This document shows positions 12,149 through 23,848 of a stretch of DNA of 64,000 nt, piece by piece; the stretch's first letter is position 1; each line of letters opens with the position of its first letter. The notes beneath the pieces were generated by a model. The model was not told where the DNA came from and did no database searches. It saw nothing but the letters and a program-made list of their open reading frames with translations. Made by a program: the position numbers and the translations under genes. Origin of the DNA: Vicia villosa (taxonomy: Eukaryota; Streptophyta; Magnoliopsida; Fabales; Fabaceae); the NCBI RefSeq assembly GCF_029867415.1, contig NC_081185.1, forward strand, positions 27,329,293 to 27,393,292. Direction: 5' to 3'.

Positions 12149-13512
12149 TGTCATACCCCAAAATTTACCCGATACAATTCTCGCTTTAATATATTAAGGG
12201 TGTTAAAAAATTTGTAAGAGCCATATGGTTTAATATGTCTACTATTGAATTTGGTCTCTTATAAAACCTTTTTTTTAAAAATCAATTAAAATAAAGTGAG
12301 GTGTGGATAGCAAGCCTTTGAGATTCAGTTTATTTTGGGGCCATTTGTCTCTTGTCATGTTATTATTTTTCTTACTAATTCTTAGATTTATTAGTATGTT
12401 ATTATTGGTTTAATTAAATTAATTATTATTAATGTTTAAGATAATATTAGTATTATTTTAGATATTATTATTAATCGTATTAAACTTGATAATAATAATA
12501 TTAATAACACAAGTGATTAAGAGGTTAATTAAAAAATTAAATTGGTTAATTGAGTTCATTAAGGTTTTTTTGTTTGATAGTTGTGATGGGCCGAAAAAAA
12601 GAAAAAAGGTCATGTGGGCCGGTTTTGTTCTCCTCTCGCGTGTGGACCAAGTGGGTCGGGTCAACCCGAAACCCAATCCTGTTCACCCTTCTCCCACACG
12701 GAAACCCTAGCCACCACCTCACTCTCAGCGGCGGCCACCTCCACAAACCCTAATGCAAGTTTCGTACCCAGGCCCATGGATGGATCTTCAAACACAAATC
12801 AAATCTTAACATAAATAGAATCAAATTTTTTTTATTAATCGGAAACGAATACAATCAAAGCGGAAGATGACAAGAACAAATCAACTAATTCAATCTAATC
12901 TCTAATTTCCTAACTAATCTAACCCTAATAATATAAAAGAAAAAGAATCATAAGAGAAAAGGGGGAGGAACGATCGAGGGAGATTCTGGGCTGAGGAAGA
13001 AGCTTGGCCGCTGCGAACGGATTGGGAGATTAGGAGAACTCTAAGAGCGCTGCTGCGAATACGAATCGTCTTGATCTTCGATCAAACCTGCAAGACGAAG
13101 AAGAAGAGGATTAGACGAAGCGATTCGAGATCGGGAAGGAATAACAGAGATTCACGACAAGAGGTAAACTCTATTCCACTTAGCTTTGCGATGTTAGGAT
13201 TCACATGTTGAATGTTTGATTACGTGTATATAGTTTGATTTGGGTAAGGGAAATTGCTTAAGAACTCTGGGTTTGAGTCTTGAATGTTGTTGTTGTTCTT
13301 TTTTTTGTGTTAACAAAGAGAGAGAGAGAGAAAACCGAAGTGAGAGAGAGGGAAGTTTTTTTTCCTTGTTTTGTTTAAACCAAGAAAGAGAGAAGTGAGG
13401 AAAGGTTAGTGGGGAATGGATCCGTCAGTATGTTGATAGGCCAACAAGGTGGTTGTTGAAAAAATAAAAAGGAAGAGATAAGAGCATCCCTCGAGATCCA
13501 ATAATCGCCCGA

Positions 13513-13542
13513 CACGTGGCCACTCCCAGGCCACGTGATTGG
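13513..13542. promoter_or_regulatory. Inverted G-box pair with CCAAT-type box
   Basis: CACGTGGCC (13513-13521), a 7-base spacer and GGCCACGTG (13529-13537) form a perfect 9-bp inverted repeat holding two G-boxes, followed by ATTGG (reverse CCAAT). G-boxes bind plant bZIP and bHLH factors. The position in the first half of the LTR suits a U3 promoter element. The same block is in the 3' LTR near 22617-22646. Confidence 0.55.
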
Positions 13543-14423
13543 TCCGTCCTCAAGCCATATCTAATGACCTTATCATGATCTCTCATTCAAACTTCACATG
13601 CAGCCTTTAGATCTAGACCGACGGTCCTGATTGCTGCGTTCCACCCCAAAGCCGTACACCCTTGCTATACTGGATCCCACGGACCCATATCATTAATGGG
13701 CCAAGCCTTTTGCTTTTAACACACCCCAATGTTGCTGTCCCTTCATAAAATACACCCTCAAGCCAACCTTATTGAATCACAACCCTAATAAACTAAATAA
13801 TTTTAATTATTTATTTGTTTAAATTAAAATGCTTTTAAATATATTTATTAATATAATAATAATTGTTTTTTTTAAATAAATTATTATATGATATTTATAT
13901 TAAAAGTTTCAATTTGTTGTTCGTGCCGATTAAACTGATTAATCGCTATGGGCAACAATAATTTTAATTAAAATGCTATTTAATTAAAATGCAATTAAAT
14001 TATATTTGGTTAAATGGTTGCAACTATATTATTAGTTGTGATGATTAACCTCGTCTTTTTTCTAATCCTAATTCGTTATTCTTTTTAATCGAATCAATCG
14101 ATTACGAGGGGTAACGATACAAATTAATCATAAAAATATCCTAATTCGTTATTAGTAATAATCAGATCAATTGATTAAAATTGGTAACGATACAATTTCG
14201 AATCTGTTAACTATGGCGATCGAATCTATTGATCGTTGCGGTTAATAGTGCAAACTTAAATCAGGGTTGTACGCCCATCTCAAAACATTTTTCAAACCTT
14301 TCAAATCCACAATACTAAACTATGGATTTTCATCCTCATCAATTAGACAATTCAAAAACGCTTTTCAAAGCACAAATAATTTCAAACACCTTCAATCCTA
14401 ATTCTAAGGCGTACAACCCTTCC

Positions 14424-14468
14424 CCGAACTACGTTGACTCTGATTCTCCATAAGGAGATACGTAGGCA
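14424..14468 (+). promoter_or_regulatory. Conserved Tat LTR core motif in element 2
   Basis: A 'cgaactacg' block, 'actctgattc', then 'gagatacgtaggca', matching 10101-10143 and the reverse of 41051-41103. The truncated 3' LTR of this element has lost it. Confidence 0.6.
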
Positions 14469-14722
14469 CTTGGCAACAAGGCGAGTCCCCCACCCTAAAA
14501 TCTCAATTTTCCCCTTATTCATTTCCTTACCTTAATACTCTTAGCCATCAAACCTTTGCCTTAGATTCAAAGCCAATAGGAAAGGGTTGAGGGTGCCTAA
14601 CACCTTCCCTCGACCTGAATATAGTAACTTACCCTGATCTCTATACTGCGTAGGGTTTCCTATTCGCCCTTCAGAATAGGTGGCGACTCTCTAAGTTAAA
14701 ATTTTAGGCAGGTTGCTACAGC

Positions 14723-14740
14723 TGGCGACTCTGCTGGGGA
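14723..14740 (+). other. Primer-binding site of element 2
   Basis: TGGCGACTCTGCTGGGGA begins two bases after the LTR end. I recall Ogre elements using a tRNA-Arg primer with a site of this form; the tRNA assignment is from memory. Confidence 0.8.
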
Positions 14741-15626
14741 CACTTAATGGTGAATTACTATACTCCTATAGGTTTTGGCAGGGTTTAGGTTTTGGCAAAC
14801 TATTTAAGTTTTTGGCAAACTTTTTAGGGTTAGGCTAATTTGCCATTTTTATGGCTTGTGTTTTGTTTTTATTTTTGCCTAAAATTATTTAATTATTTAT
14901 GTTTATATATTTGCATTTAATTGCGTAAATGTTATGTTATATGCACTGTTGCGTTATTATGTTGTGTTAAACCCTAAGTGTGGGAGTTAACTTTGAGATC
15001 AATAGGGGAGTACGAATCTCCTACGAGTCTCATTGATAATTCCACTCGGAGTGGGTTGAGTGTTCGGAAATGTCCAAAACGAGGCTTGACTTTGTTGAGG
15101 GCAGGACTGGATACTTGGCTGATCTCTCCGAGAACCTACCCCAAAAATTCGAACCTCATGGATAAAGTGAGTTGTTCTAAAATCCGAAGAGACAAAAAGT
15201 CTCGGAGGTTACGAACGACCCCATGAGACCTTCTAGAACCCCCTATGAAAAGGCTGGCTCCCAAGAGCCGCTACGTCGAACCTATGAACCTGGATTTCTT
15301 GAAATATTATGATATGATTTGCATTTTTGCCTTGTATGATTTGTTTTTGTTTTGTTTGTTTGTTGCTACATCTTTGTGTTTTCATGCATCATTCCTCATC
15401 TGCATTCTTGCATCATGTCTTATCCAAAAAAAAGATATAAAAAAAGGATTTTATCCATAGATGTGGGTAAAGGCATCAATACAAACAAAGCATATCACGC
15501 ATGGCATACGCATCATTTTCATGGCATTAAGAGAAGATTTCTCTTCTATCTTCAGACCAAGGGACCATTGGGAAGGATAACCTAACATCCCGACCGTCTT
15601 ATCAAACCAGATTTCAGCAAAAGAAA
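14741..15626 (+). other. Leader of element 2
   Basis: Untranslated leader between the primer-binding site and gag. Short frames at 14978-15226 and 15245-15460 have no recognisable domain. Packaging signals would be expected here but cannot be pointed to. Confidence 0.6.
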
Positions 15627-17147
15627 TTGATGGAGCAGCTAGAACAAAATCAAACTGCCCTTCGTGAAGATGTGGATCAACTAAAGGTTAGTGTGGAAGA
15701 GGTTAAAGGAGGTATGGCTCAGATGCTAGAATTCATAAAGGCCCTCATGGACAACAAAGAAAAGGCAAAAGAGGTTCAGTCTAGGGATACCCTGGCTCAG
15801 GACGAGATCCCCAACGACGAAAACCCGCTGCTAGGATTTGTTCCAGGCTTTGGCCCTACTAAGGACAGACCTCAAGTTCGCTCTGTTAGGAGAGCTATCC
15901 AATTCCAAGAAAAAGGAGAGACCTCTCAAGAAGGATTTGTCCCCACTCTGCAAACGAAGGGGACAACCCACACAGTGCGCATTCCTGCTAGCAATGTCCC
16001 TAAGGACGATGATTACCTTGATCTACAATACGGAGTGCAAGAGGTGGACAACTCAGACCAAGTACCTCAAACACAACAGTCTATTCCTAACTCTAGGGAA
16101 GACTCCAAGGGTAGTGAACAAATCAAGGCACTGGAGGAAAGACTAAAAGTGATAGAAGGACACGATGTCTTTGATGTGGATGCCTTCGAAATGAGTTTGG
16201 TCTCAGACTTGACTATCCCTCGCAAATTCAAGATTCCCGACTTCGAGAAATACAAAGGACTCACATGTCCGAGGAATCACTTGCGCATGTATGTGGGGAA
16301 AATGGCTGCTTACGCCCGCGATCAAAAGCTAATGATACATTTCTTTCAAGAAAGTTTAAGCGGAGCGTCTATTGACTGGTACATGCAATTAGAGAAGTCC
16401 TCTGTCCGAAGCTGGAATGATCTGGCCAACACCTTCTTAAAGCATTACAAGTACAACCTGGACATGGCACCCGATCGGATGCAATTACAAAATATGTCAC
16501 AGAAGAAGGATGAATCATTCAAGGAGTATGCCCAAAGGTGGAGGGAGATGGCTTCTCGAGTCCAACCTCCCCTAATGGACAAAGAACTGGTGGACATATT
16601 TATGAGCACTTTGCAAGGACCATACTACGACAAGATGGTCGGAAGCATATCTTCAGGGTTCTCGGACTTGGTAGTCATTGGTGAGAGAATTGAAGATGGA
16701 ATCAAAAATGGGAAGATACAAGGGGCACCCTCAGGTTCCTATCACACAAAGAAGTCATATGACGGAAAAAAGGAACCCAACACTGTCGGAGCGATCCTGG
16801 TTAATCAAACACCAACACTACAACAGAAGGATCAGCAAAAACAACAGGGTGGCCAACGCCCCTGGAGGTCCAAGCCAAAACGATCATTCACCCCATTCCA
16901 CATGCCGCTGTCTCAAGCTCTGCAACATCTGCTCAGTCAGAACTTGGTAACTCTGCTGCCTCCATACTCAGCTCCGGCTAACCCCGCTCCCGGGTACAAG
17001 CATCATGCTAGGTGCGCTTATCATTCAGATAGTCCTGGTCATGACACAGAGGATTGTGGTCCATTGAAGCACAAGATCCAAGATTTGATTGAAGAAGGGC
17101 TCATTGAGTTCGAAGATCCTAGCAAGTCTAACACCATAGGTGGCTAG
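15627..17147 (+). CDS. gag: Gag polyprotein of element 2
   Basis: Intact 506-aa Gag, the only protein this element encodes. It should assemble virus-like particles and package element RNA in the cytoplasm. Residues about 1-50 are a likely coiled coil (MEQLEQNQTALREDVDQLKV at the start). The retrotransposon-gag core spans about residues 190-360, with KIPDFEKYKGLTCP, HFFQESLSGASIDWY and KEYAQRWREMASRV. A cysteine/histidine motif CAYHSDSPGHDTEDC near residue 465 is followed by LKHKIQDLIEEGLI, as in the element 1 gag. The second of two adjacent ATGs could also be the start. The absence of a protease or RT frame for 4 kb downstream marks a gag-only element. The frame has no stops or shifts, which suits a recent insertion. 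Confidence 0.88.
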   Translation: MMEQLEQNQTALREDVDQLKVSVEEVKGGMAQMLEFIKALMDNKEKAKEVQSRDTLAQDEIPNDENPLLGFVPGFGPTKDRPQVRSVRRAIQFQEKGETSQEGFVPTLQTKGTTHTVRIPASNVPKDDDYLDLQYGVQEVDNSDQVPQTQQSIPNSREDSKGSEQIKALEERLKVIEGHDVFDVDAFEMSLVSDLTIPRKFKIPDFEKYKGLTCPRNHLRMYVGKMAAYARDQKLMIHFFQESLSGASIDWYMQLEKSSVRSWNDLANTFLKHYKYNLDMAPDRMQLQNMSQKKDESFKEYAQRWREMASRVQPPLMDKELVDIFMSTLQGPYYDKMVGSISSGFSDLVVIGERIEDGIKNGKIQGAPSGSYHTKKSYDGKKEPNTVGAILVNQTPTLQQKDQQKQQGGQRPWRSKPKRSFTPFHMPLSQALQHLLSQNLVTLLPPYSAPANPAPGYKHHARCAYHSDSPGHDTEDCGPLKHKIQDLIEEGLIEFEDPSKSNTIGG

Positions 17148-19659
17148 AAGGAGGATTTCTTAGATCATTAGTTTTGTTTCCATTTGCAATTTCTTTCCGT
17201 TTGTTTAAACATTAGTCTTAGGACATATGCTATGTACTTTTCAAAAAATCATTAATGCATTGCTTACGTTTGTCTCGATTCATTCCTAGTGTTCTCACTA
17301 TATTTAAAACTGTGTTTTTACTCGATTTTCTCGTTTGTGATATTCAACTCTAGTGGAAAGTTTTACACCTTTTGAGGGAGAATGACGAAAACGATACCAC
17401 AATTTCATACACTACGCTTTCGAACAGACCGTGTTGACGATGTACAGGCATTTGTTCAATCCCTAAAATAATGGAGATATAAGGATGTTAATCCCTCGTC
17501 AACCCCTTTGAGCCCAAAGAAGTAGGAGTTTTCCTTCATATAAAATAAAACCCTTAATATATAACCTGGGGTAAGGTAGCTGCTCAGTTAACTTAATTAT
17601 TCCAAACTGTTCCTTTGAACATAACCACCGATGGTTCTCCGTCATCATTAAGACCGGCAGTCAAGGTCCTCAAAGAAAAAGAAAGCAATGCAAGAGCCTG
17701 CTAAGTCAAAACCTATTAAGGAGACTTAGGCAAAATTGGGGCATCCCGCTGACTGTAGTTTTAAGACAAACAGTTCAGAAAAAGTTAGGGATAACAAAGT
17801 CGAAAAAGGTTACTATGTACCTTCGACAAAAGGAAAATACTACAAAAAAGGAGAATGACTGCCTTTGCAGATAAACCTTTGGTTTTTGAACCATCACAAA
17901 TGTCAATGTCACAATTCCCAAATTCTTTTGGAGACTGAATGCATAGTTAACTGAGCATAGGACTGGAGAACATCGCGAAGATGGGGATGGGTACAAATGA
18001 ACTTTGAGCCTTTATCTTTTGTTTCTTTAAACCGTGAACCAGGCCACGTTACAACCCTTAAAAGTCCTAACTGAAGCATGGTTAGTTCGAAAGCATACCG
18101 TTACCAAAGGTATCCCGACTCCTTAAGGTCTACTATAACTCTTGAGTTGATATCACTTTCTTACAAAAAAAACTTTGTTTTACTCAAAAAAAAAATGTTT
18201 TCAAACTTTCAAGACAGACGTATGCATTTGCATTTCATTATAAAGTACACTTGTCTATATAGATTTAAATGTTAACATCAGGGAGAAGTTGCATGGGGCA
18301 TGGTTAATGTCTAAAAATCCTACTGACTGACGAAGTAGCTTTTAAAAGCTTGTCAAAAGAAGAAGCATCTCTCACACGTGACTGAGATAGCTGAAATGCA
18401 CACGGGGCATAACCCGTCATTATCCCATTTACATGGGGAAATCTAATCAAGATCCATGGAATCTCTCAAGGATGCTGAATAGCCCATGGGGCAAGCCCAT
18501 CACCTGGGGGCACGTTGCAAAGATCGCTTAGTATCAGATGGCGTCAATGCCACTCTCACATCCTTTCCAGGAACCTTTATAGGACACTTCTCAATCTGTC
18601 CATATAGTTTTCTTTAAGACATGTTCAAATACTTTTTACCCTTTCCAGGAGTCTTTTTCAGACAGTCTTTTAAAGACCCACCTTCTTATCCTTTCTATTT
18701 TCAAACCCTTGCAGACAGTCTTCTCTAAGACATATTCCTTTCCAAGAACCTTTTCTAGGTAGTCTTCTGTAAGACATCTCCTAACTTTTTTAAGACATAT
18801 TCAAACTTCTTGTCAAACTTTGTTTAAAGTACAGAGCCTTCTCCAAGGCAGTTCACCATCCTTTCTAGGGTAATCTTCTTCAAGATGTCTTTTCCTAAGT
18901 TTTATTTAAAACGCCACAAAAACAGTCTTTATCCTCTATAGGAATATTTTTGACCCTCTGCACAAACATATCCCTTTGAGCTTTGTTTAAAACGTAGTCT
19001 TGTTTAAAACAATGTCCCATTCTTTCCAAGGACCTCTTCAGGTAATCTTATAGCAGACATTATCTCATTCTTGAGTACTCAGCAAATCACTGTCCGTCAG
19101 GCGCAACTGAAACGCATGACTCACTCTGAAAAGCATCTGCTTCACATCCAACAATTACAATCAAGAATCCTATTGACTAGGGGCATTCTTTTTCAAGAAT
19201 TCAAACACTGGGGCAATAGATATTCAGGCAAGACATGGTGAAATTCGAGTTCTCTCTAAAGGTCCCTCTTTCAGATTAAAGGGCCCGTCTCTCAAAATTT
19301 CTGATATTCGAGAAGTCACACTAGCATCATACAAAGAGCATTGTTGCATATTTGATTTTCTCACGCCTGTACTATTCACATCCCGCAGTGTGGGATCGGC
19401 ATACATGCATAATTCTCATTTATCTTGAGAATCTCATTACATGACACATTCATCATGACATTGCATAAAACTAACACTGCCTTTTCAGGTCACTCCATGA
19501 TCAAAAGGATGTTATCATCCAATTACAGCACAGATGCGATCGTATCCACGATTCAATCTTAACGCACACAGATACAATTCCAAATACCTCATTCCAAGTC
19601 TTTCTTCAAAGACAATCCAGAAGCAACCAAAGAATTTCTTACCTCTCCAGGTAGTCTTG
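17148..19659 (+). other. Non-coding tract after gag in element 2
   Basis: No credible gene. Parts are collinear with 1238-3000 of element 1. From about 18600, phrases such as 'ctttccaggaacctttttcagacagtcttttaagaca' recur with variation and grade into the regular array that follows. Confidence 0.6.
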
Positions 19660-20680
19660 TCCAAGACAATTATCCTAATCTTTCCAAGCAGTCTTGTTTA
19701 AGACATATCCTAACCTTTCTAGGTAATTTCATTTAAAATATTACATAGCCCTCTATAGGAATCTTTCTAGATAGTTTTGTTTAAAAATGCTTCGTATCCT
19801 TTATAGGAACCTTTCTAGGTAGTTTTGTTTAAAACATTCCACGCCTTCTATAGGAATCTTTTTAGATAGTTTTGTTTAAAACATTTCATGTCCTTTATAG
19901 GAACCTCTATAGGTAGTTTTGTTTAAAACGTTTCATTTCTAGGTAGTTTTGTTTAAAACATATCGTATCCTTTATAGGAACCTTTCTAGGTAGTTTTGTT
20001 TAAAACATATCGTATCCTTTATAGGAACCTTTATAGGTAGTTTTGTTTAAAACATATCATTCCCTTTGTAGGAACCTTTATAGGTAGTTTTGTTTAAAAC
20101 GTTTCATGTCCTTTATAGGAATCTGTTTAGGTGAGTTTTGTTTAAAACATATCGTATCCTTTATAGGAACCTTTATAGGTAGTTTTGTTTAAAACATATC
20201 ATCCCCTTTGTAGGAACCTCTATAGGTAGTTTTGTTTAAAACGTTTCATGTCCTTTATAGGAATTTGTTTAGGTGAGTTTTGTTTAAAACGTATCATATC
20301 CTGTCTAAGACGTATCACACCCGTTCCAAATACTTTTATAGGTTAGTCTTGTTTAAGATGTATCATGCCTTTTTAGGTAATCTTTTCGAAATATGTATCC
20401 AACCCCTTCTTACCTCTCTAGGTAGCCTTCTTCGAGACATTCTTGTTCTAAGTACCTTTTGAGGTAGTCTTCTGCGAGACATTCTTGTTTTAAATACCTT
20501 TTTGAGGTAGTCTTCTTCAAGACGTTCCTTTTTTTTAAGGCCCCTTTGTAGGTAGCCTGCTTCGAGACATTCTTGTTTTAAGTACCTTTTTGAGGTAGTC
20601 TTCTTTGAGACATTCCTGTTCTAAGTACCTTTTCAGGTAATCTTTTTCAAAAAAAAAAAAAAAAAAACAATTTGGCATCC
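19660..20680 (+). repeat. 47-bp tandem repeat array in element 2
   Basis: More than ten units of the form 'taggtagttttgttt' + 'aaaac' + 'tcctttataggaacct'. Spacing measured in the cleanest part (19991 to 20038) is 47 bp. Units near 20300-20640 are more diverged ('taggtagtcttcttcgagac'). The array is flanked by looser versions on both sides. Ogre-type 3' regions are known sources of satellite DNA. Confidence 0.85.
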
Positions 20681-21241
20681 TTTTCAGTCTTCTTTAAGAC
20701 ATTCTACGAACCTTTCTGGGTGATATTTTCTAAGACATTCATTGTCCTCTCCAAGAACCTCTTTAGGTAGTCTTTGCAAAACATTTTCAGCCTCTTCAGG
20801 TAGTCTTCTTCAGGATAGATTTTCATATCCATTCCAGAAACCTCTTCAGGTAGTCTCATATAAGACACTACTTCATCTCCTCAAATACAATCCGAACTAG
20901 GATTCACAAACATCTCAAAGGGTTTCAACAAATTCAATGGGTGATCATACATACATACTCATTTGCATACACGCAACGTTTTCATGCATAAGCATTCACA
21001 CATGTACATTGTACAAACAACAAGATCATATGCATGATACATATGCATTCACAAAAAAACAATCTTTTACACGACTGATTGCGAGTCCTCGCTATGTAAG
21101 TCTCAGGCTTTAGCAGGACACTTCTTTCCTCACACACCTGAGCACAAGGTAAATTTAGGGGTCTTCCATTATTTAATAACTCTTCGATTCAAAAAAAGCG
21201 TGAGACCTGCGTATTCTCACGCCATCCAATCCAAGGTAATT

Positions 21242-21254
21242 AAATAGGGGCAGC
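21242..21254 (+). other. Polypurine tract of element 2
   Basis: AAATAGGGGCAGC immediately before the 3' LTR start TGTCATACCCC; identical to the tract of element 1. Confidence 0.85.
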
Positions 21255-23144
21255 TGTCATACCCCAAAATTTACCCGATACAATTCTCGCTTTAATATAT
21301 TAAGGGTGTTAAAAAATTTGTAAGAGCCATATGGTTTAATATGTCTACTATTGAATTTGGTCTCTTATAAAACCTTTTTTTTAAAAATCAATTAAAATAA
21401 AGTGAGGTGTGGATAGCAAGCCTTTGAGATTCAGTTTATTTTGGGGCCATTTGTCTCTTGTCATGTTATTATTTTTCTTACTAATTCTTAGATTTATTAG
21501 TATGTTATTATTGGTTTAATTAAATTAATTATTATTAATGTTTAAGATAATATTAGTATTATTTTAGATATTATTATTAATCGTATTAAACTTGATAATA
21601 ATAATATTAATAACACAAGTGATTAAGAGGTTAATTAAAAAATTAAATTGGTTAATTGAGTTCATTAAGGTTTTTTTGTTTGATAGTTGTGATGGGCCGA
21701 AAAAAAGAAAAAAGGTCATGTGGGCCGGTTTTGTTCTCCTCTCGCGTGTGGACCAAGTGGGTCGGGTCAACCCGAAACCCAATCCTGTTCACCCTTCTCC
21801 CACACGGAAACCCTAGCCACCACCTCACTCTCAGCGGCGGCCACCTCCACAAACCCTAATGCAAGTTTCGTACCCAGGCCCATGGATGGATCTTCAAACA
21901 CAAATCAAATCTTAACATAAATAGAATCAAATTTTTTTTATTAATCGGAAACGAATACAATCAAAGCGGAAGATGACAAGAACAAATCAACTAATTCAAT
22001 CTAATCTCTAATTTCCTAACTAATCTAACCCTAATAATATAAAAGAAAAAGAATCATAAGAGAAAAGGGGGAGGAACGATCGAGGGAGATTCTGGGCTGA
22101 GGAAGAAGCTTGGCCGCTGCGAACGGATTGGGAGATTAGGAGAACTCTAAGAGCGCTGCTGCGAATACGAATCGTCTTGATCTTCGATCAAACCTGCAAG
22201 ACGAAGAAGAAGAGGATTAGACGAAGCGATTCGAGATCGGGAAGGAATAACAGAGATTCACGACAAGAGGTAAACTCTATTCCACTTAGCTTTGCGATGT
22301 TAGGATTCACATGTTGAATGTTTGATTACGTGTATATAGTTTGATTTGGGTAAGGGAAATTGCTTAAGAACTCTGGGTTTGAGTCTTGAATGTTGTTGTT
22401 GTTCTTTTTTTTGTGTTAACAAAGAGAGAGAGAGAAAACCGAAGTGAGAGAGAGGGAAGTTTTTTTTCCTTGTTTTGTTTAAACCAAGAAAGAGAGAAGT
22501 GAGGAAAGGTTAGTGGGGAATGGATCCGTCAGTATGTTGATAGGCCAACAAGGTGGTTGTTGAAAAAATAAAAAGGAAGAGATAAGAGCATCCCTCGAGA
22601 TCCAATAATCGCCCGACACGTGGCCACTCCCAGGCCACGTGATTGGTCCGTCCTCAAGCCATATCTAATGACCTTATCATGATCTCTCATTCAAACTTCA
22701 CATGCAGCCTTTAGATCTAGACCGACGGTCCTGATTGCTGCGTTCCACCCCAAAGCCGTACACCCTTGCTATACTGGATCCCACGGACCCATATCATTAA
22801 TGGGCCAAGCCTTTTGCTTTTAACACACCCCAATGTTGCTGTCCCTTCATAAAATACACCCTCAAGCCAACCTTATTGAATCACAACCCTAATAAACTAA
22901 ATAATTTTAATTATTTATTTGTTTAAATTAAAATGCTTTTAAATATATTTATTAATATAATAATAATTGTTTTTTTTAAATAAATTATTATATGATATTT
23001 ATATTAAAAGTTTCAATTTGTTGTTCGTGCCGATTAAACTGATTAATCGCTATGGGCAACAATAATTTTAATTAAAATGCTATTTAATTAAAATGCAATT
23101 AAATTATATTTGGTTAAATGGTTGCAACTATATTATTAGTTGTG
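21255..23144 (+). repeat. 3' LTR of element 2, truncated
   Basis: Identical by eye to 12149-14040 apart from two missing bases in a GA run near 22431. At 23145 the sequence leaves the LTR ('..attagttgtg' then 'ctatgtat') although the 5' copy continues for 680 bp to ..CTACA. The missing part includes the LTR core motif and the end. Confidence 0.88.
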
Positions 23145-23281
23145 CTATGTATCTATGGATTATGAGCATGTTTATGAATTGTTTTAAGTCGAAATTATGA
23201 CACCTCAAATATTGATGTTCGTTTTGAGACTTTTATACTCTAATTTTCATGTATATCCGCGGGGTAGATTTAGGGTGTTAC
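23145..23281. mobile_element. LTR-like host sequence, right piece
   Basis: Short stretch after the truncated LTR ending GGGTTAGGGTGTTACA-like (GATTTAGGGTGTTACA at 23266-23281), a common end of Ty3/gypsy LTRs. Taken with 10459-12148 it would complete one split LTR. This is inference from position and end sequence. Confidence 0.45.
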
Positions 23282-23600
23282 ATATCTCATTTCTGAGCTA
23301 ATAGCAGTTTGAGTGGCTTTGGCCTCCCTCGGATGTGTTCTCACTATGTTTTTCGTGGCTTGTTGCTTTTGCAGGTGTCTTGGATTGGAGAGATCAAGGA
23401 TTGTCTAGATTTTAGTTTTTGTGTAGTTTCGTTGTTTCTTTTGGAGTGTATTCCCTTGTTTGGTAGTTGGTTTGTTGTAGTTGGTTGTCTTCTCTTGTTT
23501 TTCTATTATTTTCTCTCGTTTTTGGTACTCCTTATGCCTTTATTAGGGTTTACCTTGTACTTTAGCCGATTGTGAAATTGCCCATAAAAAAGTAGAATTT
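23282..23600 (+). mobile_element. Possible LINE 3' end fragment
   Basis: The 'agctaatagcagtttgag' segment, the 'gtgttct' that follows and the T/G-rich run to 'cccataaaaaag' resemble, in order, the reversed 3' end of the LINE at 55300-57560. It has no coding capacity. Called from this resemblance and the short A-rich end. Confidence 0.35.
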
Positions 23601-23664
23601 TAATTTAAAATTTTAAGAGAAATAAGCTTTTAGATTTCAAACCTAACCAATAGGTAAATCCTAA

Positions 23665-23779
23665 GGGTCCGTTTGTTGCGCAGAATATGATAGAAACATG
23701 ATAGGATATAAAGCAGGATAAGGATATGATATGATACAGACAGGATACGACTTATTGTATCATGTATATGGTTCACACA

Positions 23780-23848
<69 letters not shown>

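Larger units (their letters stand above)
12149..14720 (+). repeat. 5' LTR of element 2 (2572 bp)
   Basis: Starts TGTCATACCCC and ends GGTTGCTACA, directly before the primer-binding site. Positions 12149-14040 repeat at 21255-23144 with an offset of 9106, falling to 9104 after the GA microsatellite near 13317. It holds two G-boxes in an inverted repeat (13513-13537) and the Tat LTR core (14424-14468). Confidence 0.9.
12149..23144 (+). mobile_element. Ogre/Tat-lineage gag-only LTR retrotransposon (element 2)
   Basis: In order: 5' LTR 12149-14720, primer-binding site 14723-14740, leader, intact 506-aa gag (15627-17147), 4.1 kb non-coding tract with 47-bp tandem repeats, polypurine tract, 3' LTR 21255-23144. 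There is no pol region, so it must borrow protease, reverse transcriptase and integrase from a partner, presumably a full Ogre. This is the layout described as TR-GAG (terminal-repeat retrotransposon with GAG). The LTRs agree over about 1.89 kb except for one 2-bp change in a GA microsatellite, so the insertion is very young. The 3' LTR lacks its last ~680 bp. Confidence 0.85.

Noticed and set aside
12458..12814. Small frames on both strands repeated exactly at 21564-21920
   Set aside because: They are inside the paired LTRs of element 2 and encode no known domain; identity is due to the LTR duplication.
14978..15226. A leader ORF in element 2, possibly an extra Ogre ORF
   Set aside because: 82 codons, no known domain, and it lies in the leader where short chance frames are common.
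19660..20680. Regular repeats that could suggest a CRISPR array
   Set aside because: The units are directly adjoining with no unique spacers, and the context is a plant retrotransposon.
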